Shown here in pieces: positions 50,416 to 59,124 of a stretch of 64,000 nucleotides of DNA. The stretch lies in assembly GCA_913774625.1 (NCBI GenBank), contig CAJYHL010000008.1:1-64000 (forward strand). The letters run 5' to 3'. The stretch is from an uncultured Acidovorax sp. GTDB taxonomy: Bacteria; Pseudomonadota; Gammaproteobacteria; Burkholderiales; Burkholderiaceae_C. The first letter of the stretch is position 1. The number at the start of each line of letters is the position of its first letter. The notes beneath the pieces were generated by a model. It had not been told where the DNA came from. It ran no database searches and saw nothing but the letters and a program-made list of their open reading frames with translations. The translations under genes were made by a program, and so were the position numbers.

Positions 50416-52170
50416 ATGGCACGGCACACGGCACCGGACAGCAGCGTTTCTCCTCTTGCGCTGCAGACAGCCGAGCCGTGCCCGCAGCCTGCCGGCGCGG
50501 ACCATGGGCAGCCTCCCGCACTGTCCGCTGCGCGGGGCGCCCATGCCGCGCTGGCCCTCTGCGCCCTGATCTGGATCCCCCAGGCCGCGCTGCTGGCCTG
50601 GGCCGTACAGCGCCTGGCGGACGGCGGTGGCCTGGCCGACGTGCTGCAGCCGGCGCTGGGCTATCTGCTGCTGGGCGCACTGCGCGCCTCGGGCGAGGCC
50701 TGGGCCGGCCGGCGCCTCTTCGCTGCGGCCCGCGGCTATGCGAGCGAAGCCCGCGCCCAGGCTTGGACGGCCCTTGCCCGGCGCTCCCCGCTCGACGGCG
50801 CCCGGCCCTCTTCGGGCCAGGCCGCCAGCGCCATCGCCGAACAGGCGGAGGCCCTGCTGCCCTGGCTGCTGCGCTACCAGCCGGCCCGCTGGCGGACCCT
50901 GGCCGTGCCGCCCGTGCTGGCGCTGGCCGTGCTCAGCCAGTCGTGGCTGGCGGCGCTGATCCTGGTCGCCGCCGCGCCGCTGATCCCGCTGGCGATGGCG
51001 CTGGTGGGCTGGCAGGCCCAGGCGGCCAGCGCGTCGCAGCTGCAGGCGCTGGGCGGCATGAACGGCTTTCTGCTGGACCGCCTGCGCGGGCTGTCCACCC
51101 TGCGTGCGCTGGGCGCCGTCGATGCCACGGCGCGCCGGCTGCGCGGTGCGGCCGAAGACCTGCGCCAGCGCACCATGCGCGTGCTGCGCATCGCCTTCCT
51201 CTCCTCCGCCTCGCTGGAACTGTTCTCGGCCCTGGCGGTGGCGCTGGTCGCCGTCTACGTGGGCTTCCATCTGCTGGGCCAGTTCAGTGGCGGCAGCTGG
51301 GGGCGGCGCCTCTCGCTGGGCCAGGGCCTCTTCGTGCTGCTGCTGGCACCGGCCTTCTTCGAGCCGCTGCGCGATCTGGCCGCCGCCTGGCATGACCGGG
51401 CCGCCGGCCAGGCCGCCCTGGAGGCGATGGCGCAGCTGCGAAGCGGCGCCGGCCCGCAGCTGCCGGGCGCGCTGGATGCGCCGCCGCTGCGCTGCGCACC
51501 GCAGGCCGCGAGCGTGGAGCTGCGCGGCATCTGCCTGCAGCGCGAGGGCGAAGCGCCGGTGCTGCAGGACGCCGATCTCCACATCGGCGCGGGCGAGCAT
51601 GTGGCCCTGGTCGGCGCCAGCGGCGCGGGCAAGACCACGCTGCTGTCGCTCATCGCCGGCCTGCTGCCCGCCTCCGCAGGCGAGGTGTATATCGGCGGCA
51701 CGCGGCTCGAAGAGGCCAGCGCCGCCGCACTGCGCGCCCGCATGGCCTGGATCGGCCAGAAGCCCCATGTCTTCTCGGGCACGGTGCAGGACAACGTGAG
51801 CCTGGGCCGCCCGGGCGTGCTGCGCCGCCATGCCGCCGCAGCACTGCGCCAGGCGGGCCTGGGCGCGGCCAGCCGCATCGCGCCCGGCAACGCGCTGGGC
51901 GAAGGCGGCACGGGCCTGTCGGGCGGCGAAGCCGTGCGGCTGGCCCTGGCGCGCGCCGCCGCTGCGGGCTCCGCCGACCTGTGGCTGCTGGACGAGCCCA
52001 CGGCGCATCTGGACAGCGCCACCGCCCAGGCCGTGACGGATGCGCTGCTGCGCCTGGCCCGGGGCCGCACGCTCATCGTCGCCACGCACGACCTGACGCT
52101 GGCCGCGCGCATAGGGCGCGTGGTCCACATCGACCAGTTGGACGCCACCGCCCATCGGAGAGCTGCATGA
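50416..52170 (+). CDS. cydD: ABC exporter half CydD (584 aa)
   Basis: With CydC it exports glutathione/cysteine (or heme-linked cargo) and is needed for cytochrome bd assembly. An N-terminal six-helix domain (about 40-320) is followed by an ATPase domain with Walker A GASGAGKTTLLS, signature GLSGGEAVRLALA, Walker B LWLLDEPTAHLD and the H-loop ATHDL. It is longer at the N-terminus than usual (about 35 polar residues). It overlaps cydC by ATGA and heads a five-gene cyd operon. Confidence 0.92.
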   Translation: MARHTAPDSSVSPLALQTAEPCPQPAGADHGQPPALSAARGAHAALALCALIWIPQAALLAWAVQRLADGGGLADVLQPALGYLLLGALRASGEAWAGRRLFAAARGYASEARAQAWTALARRSPLDGARPSSGQAASAIAEQAEALLPWLLRYQPARWRTLAVPPVLALAVLSQSWLAALILVAAAPLIPLAMALVGWQAQAASASQLQALGGMNGFLLDRLRGLSTLRALGAVDATARRLRGAAEDLRQRTMRVLRIAFLSSASLELFSALAVALVAVYVGFHLLGQFSGGSWGRRLSLGQGLFVLLLAPAFFEPLRDLAAAWHDRAAGQAALEAMAQLRSGAGPQLPGALDAPPLRCAPQAASVELRGICLQREGEAPVLQDADLHIGAGEHVALVGASGAGKTTLLSLIAGLLPASAGEVYIGGTRLEEASAAALRARMAWIGQKPHVFSGTVQDNVSLGRPGVLRRHAAAALRQAGLGAASRIAPGNALGEGGTGLSGGEAVRLALARAAAAGSADLWLLDEPTAHLDSATAQAVTDALLRLARGRTLIVATHDLTLAARIGRVVHIDQLDATAHRRAA

Positions 52171-53900
52171 CCACACCGCGAGAACACCGGACGCCGCAGC
52201 GCCAGGCCCAGGGCGCCGTGCTGCGCCTCTTCGCCGCCACGGGCGGGCGCCGCCTGCTGCTGGGCCTCGCGCTGGCCGCCGCCACGGTGCTGGCCGGCAT
52301 GGCCCTGCTGGGCCTGTCGGGCTGGTTCATCACGGGCACGGCGCTGGCGGGGCTGTCCGCCGCTGCGGCGTTCGGCTTCAACGTCTTCCTGCCCAGCGCC
52401 AGCATCCGCCTGCTGGCCCTGGGCCGCACGGCCGGCCGCTATGCCGAGCGGGTGGTGACGCACGACGCCAGCTTCGCCGTGCTGGCCGCGCTGCGCGAAC
52501 GGCTCTTCCGCGGCTGGGCCCGGCCCCAGGCCTTGCGCGCGCTGCGGCAGCGGCCCTCGCGCCTGCTGTTCCGCCTGACGCACGACATCGACGCGCTCGA
52601 ATCCATCTACCTGCGCGTGGCCGTGCCGGCCGGAGCCGCCCTGGGCGCGGCGCTGCTGGCCGGCGGCGTGCTGGGCGCGCTGGACTGGCGGCTGGGCCTG
52701 GCCACCTTCGCCTGGCTGCTGCTGTGCGGCGGCGGCGTGGCGCTCTTCGCAGCGCGGCGCGCCCGCAGCGCCGCGCTGCGCCGGGCGCGCGGCCTGGAAC
52801 GCCTGCGCGAGCAGGCCATCGACCTGGTGGCGGGCCAGACCGAGCTGGCCATGGCCGGCCGGCTGTCCGCGCAATGCCTGCAGCTGGCCCGCACCGACGC
52901 CCGCCTGGCCCGCGCCGAAGACGCGCTGAACCGCCTGGAAACCCGCACCGGCTGGACCTATGCCGTGGCCGGCCACGCCACCGTGGCCGGCGTGCTGCTT
53001 GCCGTGGGCGCGCTGGCGCAGGCCGGCGCCGTGAACGCGCCGCTGGCGGCCCTGGCGCTGCTGCTGGCGCTGTCGGCGCTGGAACCTTTCGCCGCCCTGC
53101 GCCGCGGCGCGCTGGAAGCCGGCCGCAGCGCGCTGGCCGCCCGCCGGCTGGCGCCGCGCCTGGCCGGGCCCGCTGCCGAAGAAGAAGACACCGCACTGCC
53201 CGCGCCCGCCGCCAACGACGCGGCCCTGCGGATGGACGCCGTGCATGCCGGCCACGGCGACGGACACGGCGCGGGCGGCGACGTCCTGCACGGCATCGAC
53301 CTCGCCATCGCCCGGGGCGAACGGGTGGCCGTGGTGGGTGCCAGCGGCATGGGCAAATCCACCCTGCTGGCCCTGGCGGCCGGCGAGCTGCGCCCGCGCA
53401 GCGGCAGCGTGCAGGCCGAGGCCGCCACCTGGCTCACGCAGCGCACCGAACTCTTCCAGGACAGCCTGCAGGACAACCTGCGGCTGGCCGACCCTGCCGC
53501 CACCGAGGCCCAGCTGTGGGCGGCGCTCACGGCCAGCGGCCTGGCGGCCGATGTGCAGCGCCTGGCGCGCGGACTGGACACGCCGCTGGGCGAAGGCGGC
53601 CTGGGCCTGTCGGGCGGGCAGGCGCGCCGCCTGGCGCTGGCGCGGCTGCTGCTGCACCCGGCCGGCTTCTGGCTGCTGGACGAACCCACCGAAGGCCTGG
53701 ACGGCGCCACCGCCAGCGACGTGCTGGCGCGGCTCGCACGCCATGCCGGCGGCCGCACGCTGCTGATCGCCACGCACCTGCGCCGCGAGGCCCTGCTGGC
53801 CGACCGCCTCCTGGTGCTGGACCGGGGCCGCATCGCGGCCGAGCACCTGCGCGGCACGCCTTCCTTCGACGCCGTGCTGGCCACGCTGCGCCAGCACTGA
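52167..53900 (+). CDS. cydC: ABC exporter half CydC (577 aa)
   Basis: Partner of CydD. The membrane domain shows GLSGWFITGTALAGL and LGRTAGRYAERVVTHDASF, the latter typical of CydC. The ATPase domain has GASGMGKSTLLALAAG, LGLSGGQARRLALA and FWLLDEPTEGLDG. It starts by ATGA overlap with cydD and ends 50 nt before cydA. Confidence 0.92.
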   Translation: MTTPREHRTPQRQAQGAVLRLFAATGGRRLLLGLALAAATVLAGMALLGLSGWFITGTALAGLSAAAAFGFNVFLPSASIRLLALGRTAGRYAERVVTHDASFAVLAALRERLFRGWARPQALRALRQRPSRLLFRLTHDIDALESIYLRVAVPAGAALGAALLAGGVLGALDWRLGLATFAWLLLCGGGVALFAARRARSAALRRARGLERLREQAIDLVAGQTELAMAGRLSAQCLQLARTDARLARAEDALNRLETRTGWTYAVAGHATVAGVLLAVGALAQAGAVNAPLAALALLLALSALEPFAALRRGALEAGRSALAARRLAPRLAGPAAEEEDTALPAPAANDAALRMDAVHAGHGDGHGAGGDVLHGIDLAIARGERVAVVGASGMGKSTLLALAAGELRPRSGSVQAEAATWLTQRTELFQDSLQDNLRLADPAATEAQLWAALTASGLAADVQRLARGLDTPLGEGGLGLSGGQARRLALARLLLHPAGFWLLDEPTEGLDGATASDVLARLARHAGGRTLLIATHLRREALLADRLLVLDRGRIAAEHLRGTPSFDAVLATLRQH

Positions 53901-53950
53901 ACCTCCTCATTCAACGCTTCGCTTCTTCCCCTCCAGAAAGGATCTCCATC

Positions 53951-55576
53951 ATGGATCTCGACGTCGTCGGCTTATCGCGGCTGCAGTTCGCGATGACCGC
54001 GCTCTACCACTTTCTTTTCGTGCCGCTCACCATCGGCCTGGCCGTGCTGCTGGCCATCATGGAAACGGTCTATGTGATGACCGGCCGCACCGTCTGGCGC
54101 CAGATGACCAAGTTCTGGGGCGTGCTGTTCGGCATCAACTTCGCGCTGGGCGTGTCCACCGGCATCGTGATGGAGTTCCAGTTCGGCATGAACTGGAGCT
54201 ACTACAGCCACTACGTGGGCGACATCTTCGGCGCGCCACTGGCCATCGAGGGGCTGATGGCCTTCTTCCTGGAGGCGACCTTCGTCGGCATGTTCTTCTT
54301 CGGCTGGGAGCGCATGTCCAAGGTGGCGCACTGCATCGTCACCTGGCTGGTGGCCCTGGGCACCAACTTCTCAGCGCTGTGGATCCTGATCGCCAACGGC
54401 TGGATGCAGAACCCGGTGGGCGCCAAGCTCAACCCGCAGACCCTGCGCATGGAGGTGGACAGCTTCTTCGACGTGGTGTTCAACCCGGTCGCCCAGGCCA
54501 AGTTCGTCCACACGGTGTCGGCCGGCTACACGGTGGCCGCGCTGTTCGTGCTGGGCGTTTCGGCCTGGTATCTGCTCAAGGGCCGGCATGTGGAACTGGC
54601 CAAGCGCTCGATGACCGTGGCGGCCTCCTTCGGCCTGGCCGCCGCGCTGTCGGTGGTGGTGCTGGGCGACGAGAGCGGCTATGCCACCAGCGCGCACCAG
54701 AAGATGAAGCTCGCGGCCATCGAGGCCATGTGGGACACCGAGCCCGCGCCGGCCTCGTTCACCGCCATCGGCTGGCCCGACCAGGAGGCGCGCGCCACCC
54801 ACTACGCCGTGCACATTCCCTGGGTGATGGGCCTGATCGGCACGCGCTCGCTCGATACGCAGATCCCGGGCATCAACGACCTGGTCAAGCAGTCCGAAGG
54901 CTATATCCGCGACGGCATCCAGGCCTACGACGCGCTGCAGCAGATCCGCGCCGCCGGCTCCGATGCGGCCATCCCCAACCACGCCCGCATGGTGTTCGAG
55001 CTGCACGGCAACCGGCTGGGCTACGCCCTGCTGCTCAAGCGCTACGTGGACGACCCGCGCCAGGCCACCGAGGAACAGATCGCGAAGGCCGCCTGGGACA
55101 CGGTGCCGCAGGTCGCGCCGCTCTACTGGTCGTTCCGCGTGATGGTCGGCCTGGGCATGTTCTTCATCGTGCTCACTGCCACCTTCTTCTGGCTGTCGGC
55201 CCGCCGCCGGCTGGACGCCCATCCCTGGCTGCTGAAGCTGGCCGTGTGGTCCATCCCCCTGCCCTGGATCGCTGCCGAATGCGGCTGGATCGTGGCCGAG
55301 CTGGGCCGCCAGCCCTGGGCCGTGGAAGGCGTGCTGCCCACGGCCGTGGCCGTGTCGGAACTGGGCGCGGCCACCGTGCTGTCCACGCTGCTGGGCTTCG
55401 CCGCCATCTACACCGTGCTGATCGTGGTGGAAATGAAGCTCATGCTCAAGGCCATCCGCAAAGGGCCCGATCCCGAGACGCCCCTGTCCCACGGGGCCGC
55501 CGCGCCTCTGATCGGCGCCGTGCCCCCGGGCACCTCGCAACCCACCACCTTCGAACCCGCCGGAGACGCAGCATGA
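53951..55576 (+). CDS. cydA: Cytochrome bd ubiquinol oxidase subunit I (541 aa)
   Basis: The heme-bearing subunit of the high-affinity quinol oxidase. His20 in LQFAMTALYHFLFV corresponds to the heme b595/d-site His19 of E. coli. KFVHTVSAGY holds the b558 His, FRVMVGLGMF the axial Met, and the GWIVAELGRQPW motif is present. The Q-loop is of the long type (from AIEAMWDTEPAPASF through SEGYIRDGIQAYDALQQI), as in E. coli. It overlaps cydB by ATGA. Confidence 0.97.
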   Translation: MDLDVVGLSRLQFAMTALYHFLFVPLTIGLAVLLAIMETVYVMTGRTVWRQMTKFWGVLFGINFALGVSTGIVMEFQFGMNWSYYSHYVGDIFGAPLAIEGLMAFFLEATFVGMFFFGWERMSKVAHCIVTWLVALGTNFSALWILIANGWMQNPVGAKLNPQTLRMEVDSFFDVVFNPVAQAKFVHTVSAGYTVAALFVLGVSAWYLLKGRHVELAKRSMTVAASFGLAAALSVVVLGDESGYATSAHQKMKLAAIEAMWDTEPAPASFTAIGWPDQEARATHYAVHIPWVMGLIGTRSLDTQIPGINDLVKQSEGYIRDGIQAYDALQQIRAAGSDAAIPNHARMVFELHGNRLGYALLLKRYVDDPRQATEEQIAKAAWDTVPQVAPLYWSFRVMVGLGMFFIVLTATFFWLSARRRLDAHPWLLKLAVWSIPLPWIAAECGWIVAELGRQPWAVEGVLPTAVAVSELGAATVLSTLLGFAAIYTVLIVVEMKLMLKAIRKGPDPETPLSHGAAAPLIGAVPPGTSQPTTFEPAGDAA

Positions 55577-56727
55577 TTCTTCACACCCTCATCGACTACG
55601 ACACGCTGCGCGTCATCTGGTGGCTGCTCCTGGGCGTGCTGCTGGTGGGCTTCGCCGTCACCGACGGCTTCGACCTGGGCGTGGGAACCCTGCTGCCCTT
55701 CGTGGCCCGCACCGACCTGGAGCGGCGCGTGGTCATCAACACCGTCGGCCCCGTGTGGGAAGGCAACCAGGTCTGGCTGATCCTGGGCGGCGGCGCCATC
55801 TTCGCCGCCTGGCCGCACATCTACGCCATGTCCTTCTCGGGCTTCTACCTGGCGATGTTCGCCACGCTGTTCGCGCTGATCCTGCGGCCCGTGGGCTTCA
55901 AGTACCGCAGCAAGCAGGCCAGCCCCGCCTGGCGCAGCGCCTGGGACTGGGCGCTCTTCGTCGGCGGCTTCGTGCCCGCGCTGATCTTCGGCGTGGCGCT
56001 GGGCAACGTGCTGCAGGGCGTGCCCTTCCGCTTCACGAACGAGATGCGCATGGTCTATGAAGGCAGCTTCCTCGGCCTGCTCAACCCGTTCGCTCTGCTG
56101 GCCGGGCTGGTGTCCGTCGCCATGCTGGCCATGCACGGCGGGGCCTGGCTGGCGCTGAAGACCGAAGGCGCGGTGGCCGAGCGCTCGCGCCGCCTCGCCA
56201 CCGTGGCGGCGCTCGCCACCATGGCGCTCTACGCCGTGGCCGGCGTGCTGCTCTGGAAGCTGGTGGGCGGCTACGAGCTCACCAGCGCCCATGTGGCGAA
56301 TGGCCCGTCCAACCCGCTGGCCAAGACCGTGGCCTCGGGCGTGGCCGGCGGCTGGTTCGCCAACTATGCCCATCACCCCTGGACGATGGCGGCGCCCGCG
56401 CTGGGCTTCGCCGGGGCGCTGCTCGCGGCCTTCGGACTGCGCGCCCGCTGGGAAGGCGCCACCGTCGTCTTCAGCGGCCTGTCGGTCGCGGGCATCGTGC
56501 TGAGCGTGGGCGCCTCGATGTTCCCGTTCATCGTGCCCTCGTCGCTGGACCTGCGCTCCTCGCTCATGGTGTGGGACGCCTCCTCCAGCCAGCTGACGCT
56601 CTTCATCATGCTGGTCTGCGCCATCGTCTTCGTGCCGCTGATCCTGGCCTACACCGCGTGGGTGTACCGCGTGATGTGGGGCAAGGTGCGCGAGAGCGAC
56701 ATCACCCATGGCGACCACGCCTACTGA
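55573..56727 (+). CDS. cydB: Cytochrome bd ubiquinol oxidase subunit II (384 aa)
   Basis: Second core subunit of cytochrome bd. About eight membrane helices. Family motifs: WWLLLGVLLVGFAVTDGFDLGVG at the start, GPVWEGNQVWLILGGGAIFAAWP, and FPFIVPSSLDLRSSLMVWDASSS near the end. The start overlaps the cydA stop. cydX follows after 46 nt. Confidence 0.97.
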   Translation: MILHTLIDYDTLRVIWWLLLGVLLVGFAVTDGFDLGVGTLLPFVARTDLERRVVINTVGPVWEGNQVWLILGGGAIFAAWPHIYAMSFSGFYLAMFATLFALILRPVGFKYRSKQASPAWRSAWDWALFVGGFVPALIFGVALGNVLQGVPFRFTNEMRMVYEGSFLGLLNPFALLAGLVSVAMLAMHGGAWLALKTEGAVAERSRRLATVAALATMALYAVAGVLLWKLVGGYELTSAHVANGPSNPLAKTVASGVAGGWFANYAHHPWTMAAPALGFAGALLAAFGLRARWEGATVVFSGLSVAGIVLSVGASMFPFIVPSSLDLRSSLMVWDASSSQLTLFIMLVCAIVFVPLILAYTAWVYRVMWGKVRESDITHGDHAY

Positions 56728-56773
56728 CCGCCTGCGCGGATTCGCATCGATCAAGAAAAGAAAGGAAACGACC

Positions 56774-56896
56774 ATGTGGTACTTCGCCTGGCTTCTCGGC
56801 CTTCCCCTGGCAGCGGCCTTCGCCGTGCTGAACGCGATGTGGTACGAGCTGATGGACGACGAAGCGCGCAAGCCCCGGCCCGCCAAGCGGCGCTGA
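56774..56896 (+). CDS. cydX: Cytochrome bd small subunit CydX (40 aa)
   Basis: A short single-span protein starting MWYFAWLLGLPLAAAFAVLN, the invariant CydX pattern, followed by AMWYELMDDEARKP and a basic tail. It stabilises the hemes of CydAB. AAAGGAAA precedes the ATG. It closes the cydDCABX operon. Confidence 0.93.
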   Translation: MWYFAWLLGLPLAAAFAVLNAMWYELMDDEARKPRPAKRR

Positions 56897-56995
56897 AGTC
56901 TGCCTGAAGACAGGGGCGGGCATGGCGGCGACAGTTGCCGCACGCCCTAAACTCCTCGCCGGCCCATCCACAAAGAACCGACGAGGAGATACCCC

Positions 56996-58840
56996 ATGCC
57001 ACTTCGCCATACGCTGCTGGCCACCAGCCTTGCGCTGGCCCTGGCCAGCCTCACCGCCTGCGGCACGCCGCAGCGCGATGCCGCCGCCGCGCAGCCGGCC
57101 AAGGCAGCCACCGCAGCCACGCAGCACATCGTCGTGCCCGTGGCGGAGCCGGCACCCGCCGTGCAGCAGACCGCCTCGGCCCAGGCGGCCAGCGCGGCCT
57201 ACGACTTCGACATGGACATCTTCCACCCGGTCGTCGCCCGCAACGGCATGGTGGCGACCGAGCAGGAACTGGCCTCGAAGATCGGCCTGGACATCCTCAA
57301 GGCCGGCGGCAATGCGGTGGACGCGGCCGTCGGCATCGGCTTCGCGCTGGCCGTGGCCCTGCCCAACGCCGGCAACCTGGGTGGCGGCGGCTTCATGGTC
57401 GTGCACGACGCCAGGACCGGCAAGAACATCGCGCTCGACTTCCGCGAGATGGCGCCCGCAGGCGCATCGCGCGACATGTACCTGGACGCGAACGGCAAGG
57501 TGGTGGACGGCAAGTCGCTCTACACACACTACGCCATCGGCGTGCCCGGCACCGTGGCCGGCATGGAGCACGCTCTCAAGAGCTGGGGCACCATGCCGCT
57601 GGCCAAGGTGGTGGCGCCCGCTGCCGCGCTGGCGGCCAAGGGTTTTCCGGTCAGCGAGACGCTGGCCAAGATCCTGCAGCAAGAAAAGAAGAACATGGGC
57701 CAGTGGCCCGCCACGCGCGCCATCTTCTGGAAGAACGGCGAGCCGCTCAAAGCCGGCGACACGCTGGTGCAGAAGGACCTGTCGCAGTCGATCCGCCTGA
57801 TCGGCCAGCAGGGCGCCCGTGCCTTCTACCAGGGTGCGATCGCCCAGAAGATCGCCGCCGAAACCGCGCCGCACGCCGGTGCCGTGACGCTGGCCGACCT
57901 GCGCAACTACAAGGTCGTCGAGCGCGCACCCACCACCGGCACCTACCGCGGCTACCAGATCGTCACCATGCCTCCGCCCTCTTCCGGCGGCCCGCACCTG
58001 GTGCAGATCCTGAACATGCTCGAACCGCTGCCGCTGGCCCAGTGGGGCGCGAACAGCGCGCAGACCATCCACTACCTGGCCGAGACCATGAAGCTGGCCT
58101 ATGCCGACCGCTCCGAATACCTGGGCGACCCGGACTTCGTGAAGATCCCGCTCAAGGGCCTGACCTCCAAGTCCTACGCGGCCGAGCTGCTCAAGACCAT
58201 CGACCCGAACGCGGCGCGCCCGGCCAGCAGCATCAAGCCCGGCAAGCCGCAGCCCTACGAGAGCGACCAGACCACCCACTATTCGGTGGTGGACAAGGCC
58301 GGCAACGCGGTGGCCGTGACCTACACGCTCAACACCAACTTCGGCAGCGGCATCGTCGCCCAGGGCACGGGCATCGTGCTCAACAACGAGATGGACGACT
58401 TCTCCGCCAAGCCCGGCGTGGCCAACGCCTACGGCCTGGTGGGCGGCGACGCCAACGCGGTGGCGGCGGGCAAGCGCCCGCTGTCGTCCATGACGCCCAC
58501 CATGGTGCTCAAGGACGGCCGGCCCGTGCTGGTGACCGGCAGCCCCGGCGGGGCCCGCATCATCACCGCCGTGCTGCAGACCGTGGTGGACGTGATCGAC
58601 TTCGGCATGAACCCGGCCGAGGCCGCCAGCATGCCGCGCGTGCATCACCAGTGGACGCCGGACGAGCTGCGCGTCGAAAAGGGCCTCTCTCCCGACACCA
58701 TCGCACTGCTCAAGGCCCGCGGCCACAAAGTGGCGGTCAAGCCCACCATGGGCCGCACGCAGACCATCGAGCTGCGCGGCGGCGCGCTCTACGGCTATTC
58801 CGATCCGCGCAACCCGGACGGCAAGACGCTGGGCTACTGA
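56996..58840 (+). CDS. ggt: Gamma-glutamyltransferase, predicted lipoprotein (614 aa)
   Basis: Cleaves glutathione and other gamma-glutamyl compounds; the precursor self-cleaves into two subunits. The catalytic Thr is the first residue after SDQ in DQTTHYSVVD. Other motifs: GGNAVDAAVGIGFALAVA, GNLGGGGFMVVHD, SSGGPHLVQILNMLEP and GSPGGARI. The signal peptide ends LTAC (Cys22), so the enzyme is probably lipid-anchored, followed by a 45-residue Ala-rich linker. AGGAG precedes the ATG. Lying after cydX, it may handle glutathione exported by CydDC. Confidence 0.93.
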   Translation: MPLRHTLLATSLALALASLTACGTPQRDAAAAQPAKAATAATQHIVVPVAEPAPAVQQTASAQAASAAYDFDMDIFHPVVARNGMVATEQELASKIGLDILKAGGNAVDAAVGIGFALAVALPNAGNLGGGGFMVVHDARTGKNIALDFREMAPAGASRDMYLDANGKVVDGKSLYTHYAIGVPGTVAGMEHALKSWGTMPLAKVVAPAAALAAKGFPVSETLAKILQQEKKNMGQWPATRAIFWKNGEPLKAGDTLVQKDLSQSIRLIGQQGARAFYQGAIAQKIAAETAPHAGAVTLADLRNYKVVERAPTTGTYRGYQIVTMPPPSSGGPHLVQILNMLEPLPLAQWGANSAQTIHYLAETMKLAYADRSEYLGDPDFVKIPLKGLTSKSYAAELLKTIDPNAARPASSIKPGKPQPYESDQTTHYSVVDKAGNAVAVTYTLNTNFGSGIVAQGTGIVLNNEMDDFSAKPGVANAYGLVGGDANAVAAGKRPLSSMTPTMVLKDGRPVLVTGSPGGARIITAVLQTVVDVIDFGMNPAEAASMPRVHHQWTPDELRVEKGLSPDTIALLKARGHKVAVKPTMGRTQTIELRGGALYGYSDPRNPDGKTLGY

Positions 58841-58882
58841 GCGCCCGACGCTCTGTCAGCCGCACCAGGCTGGATCACGCAG

Positions 58883-58903
58883 GCCGCCTTCGGGCGGCTT
58901 TTT
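58883..58903 (+). terminator. Terminator of ggt
   Basis: GCCGCC (58883-58888), loop TTCG, GGCGGC (58893-58898), then T5. Confidence 0.9.
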
Positions 58904-59064
58904 CGCGCCCCAATGCACACAAGCGGTGCAAACAAGCCGCACCGATGCAGTGCATGGCGTCAGCGAAATGTCACACCCTAGAAGAAAAATGCGGCACCTG
59001 CCCCGGTGGATTCAGCGACTTCAGCTATCGAAACCATAGCGATTCGGGTTTCCCCGGGAACCAT

Positions 59065-59080
59065 AGGCACAGCAATTGCC
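59065..59080 (+). promoter_or_regulatory. Sigma-54 (-24/-12) promoter of dctA
   Basis: AGGCACAGCAATTGCC has the invariant GG (59066-59067) and GC (59078-59079) separated by exactly 10 bp and close fit to the consensus. It lies 45 bp before the dctA ATG. An interrupted repeat GAAACC/GGTTTC (59030-59052) upstream could be the activator site. Confidence 0.65.
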
Positions 59081-59124
59081 TACAGTTTTTGCATACAAGC
59101 CTTGTAGGCATTTGGAGCCGCTTC

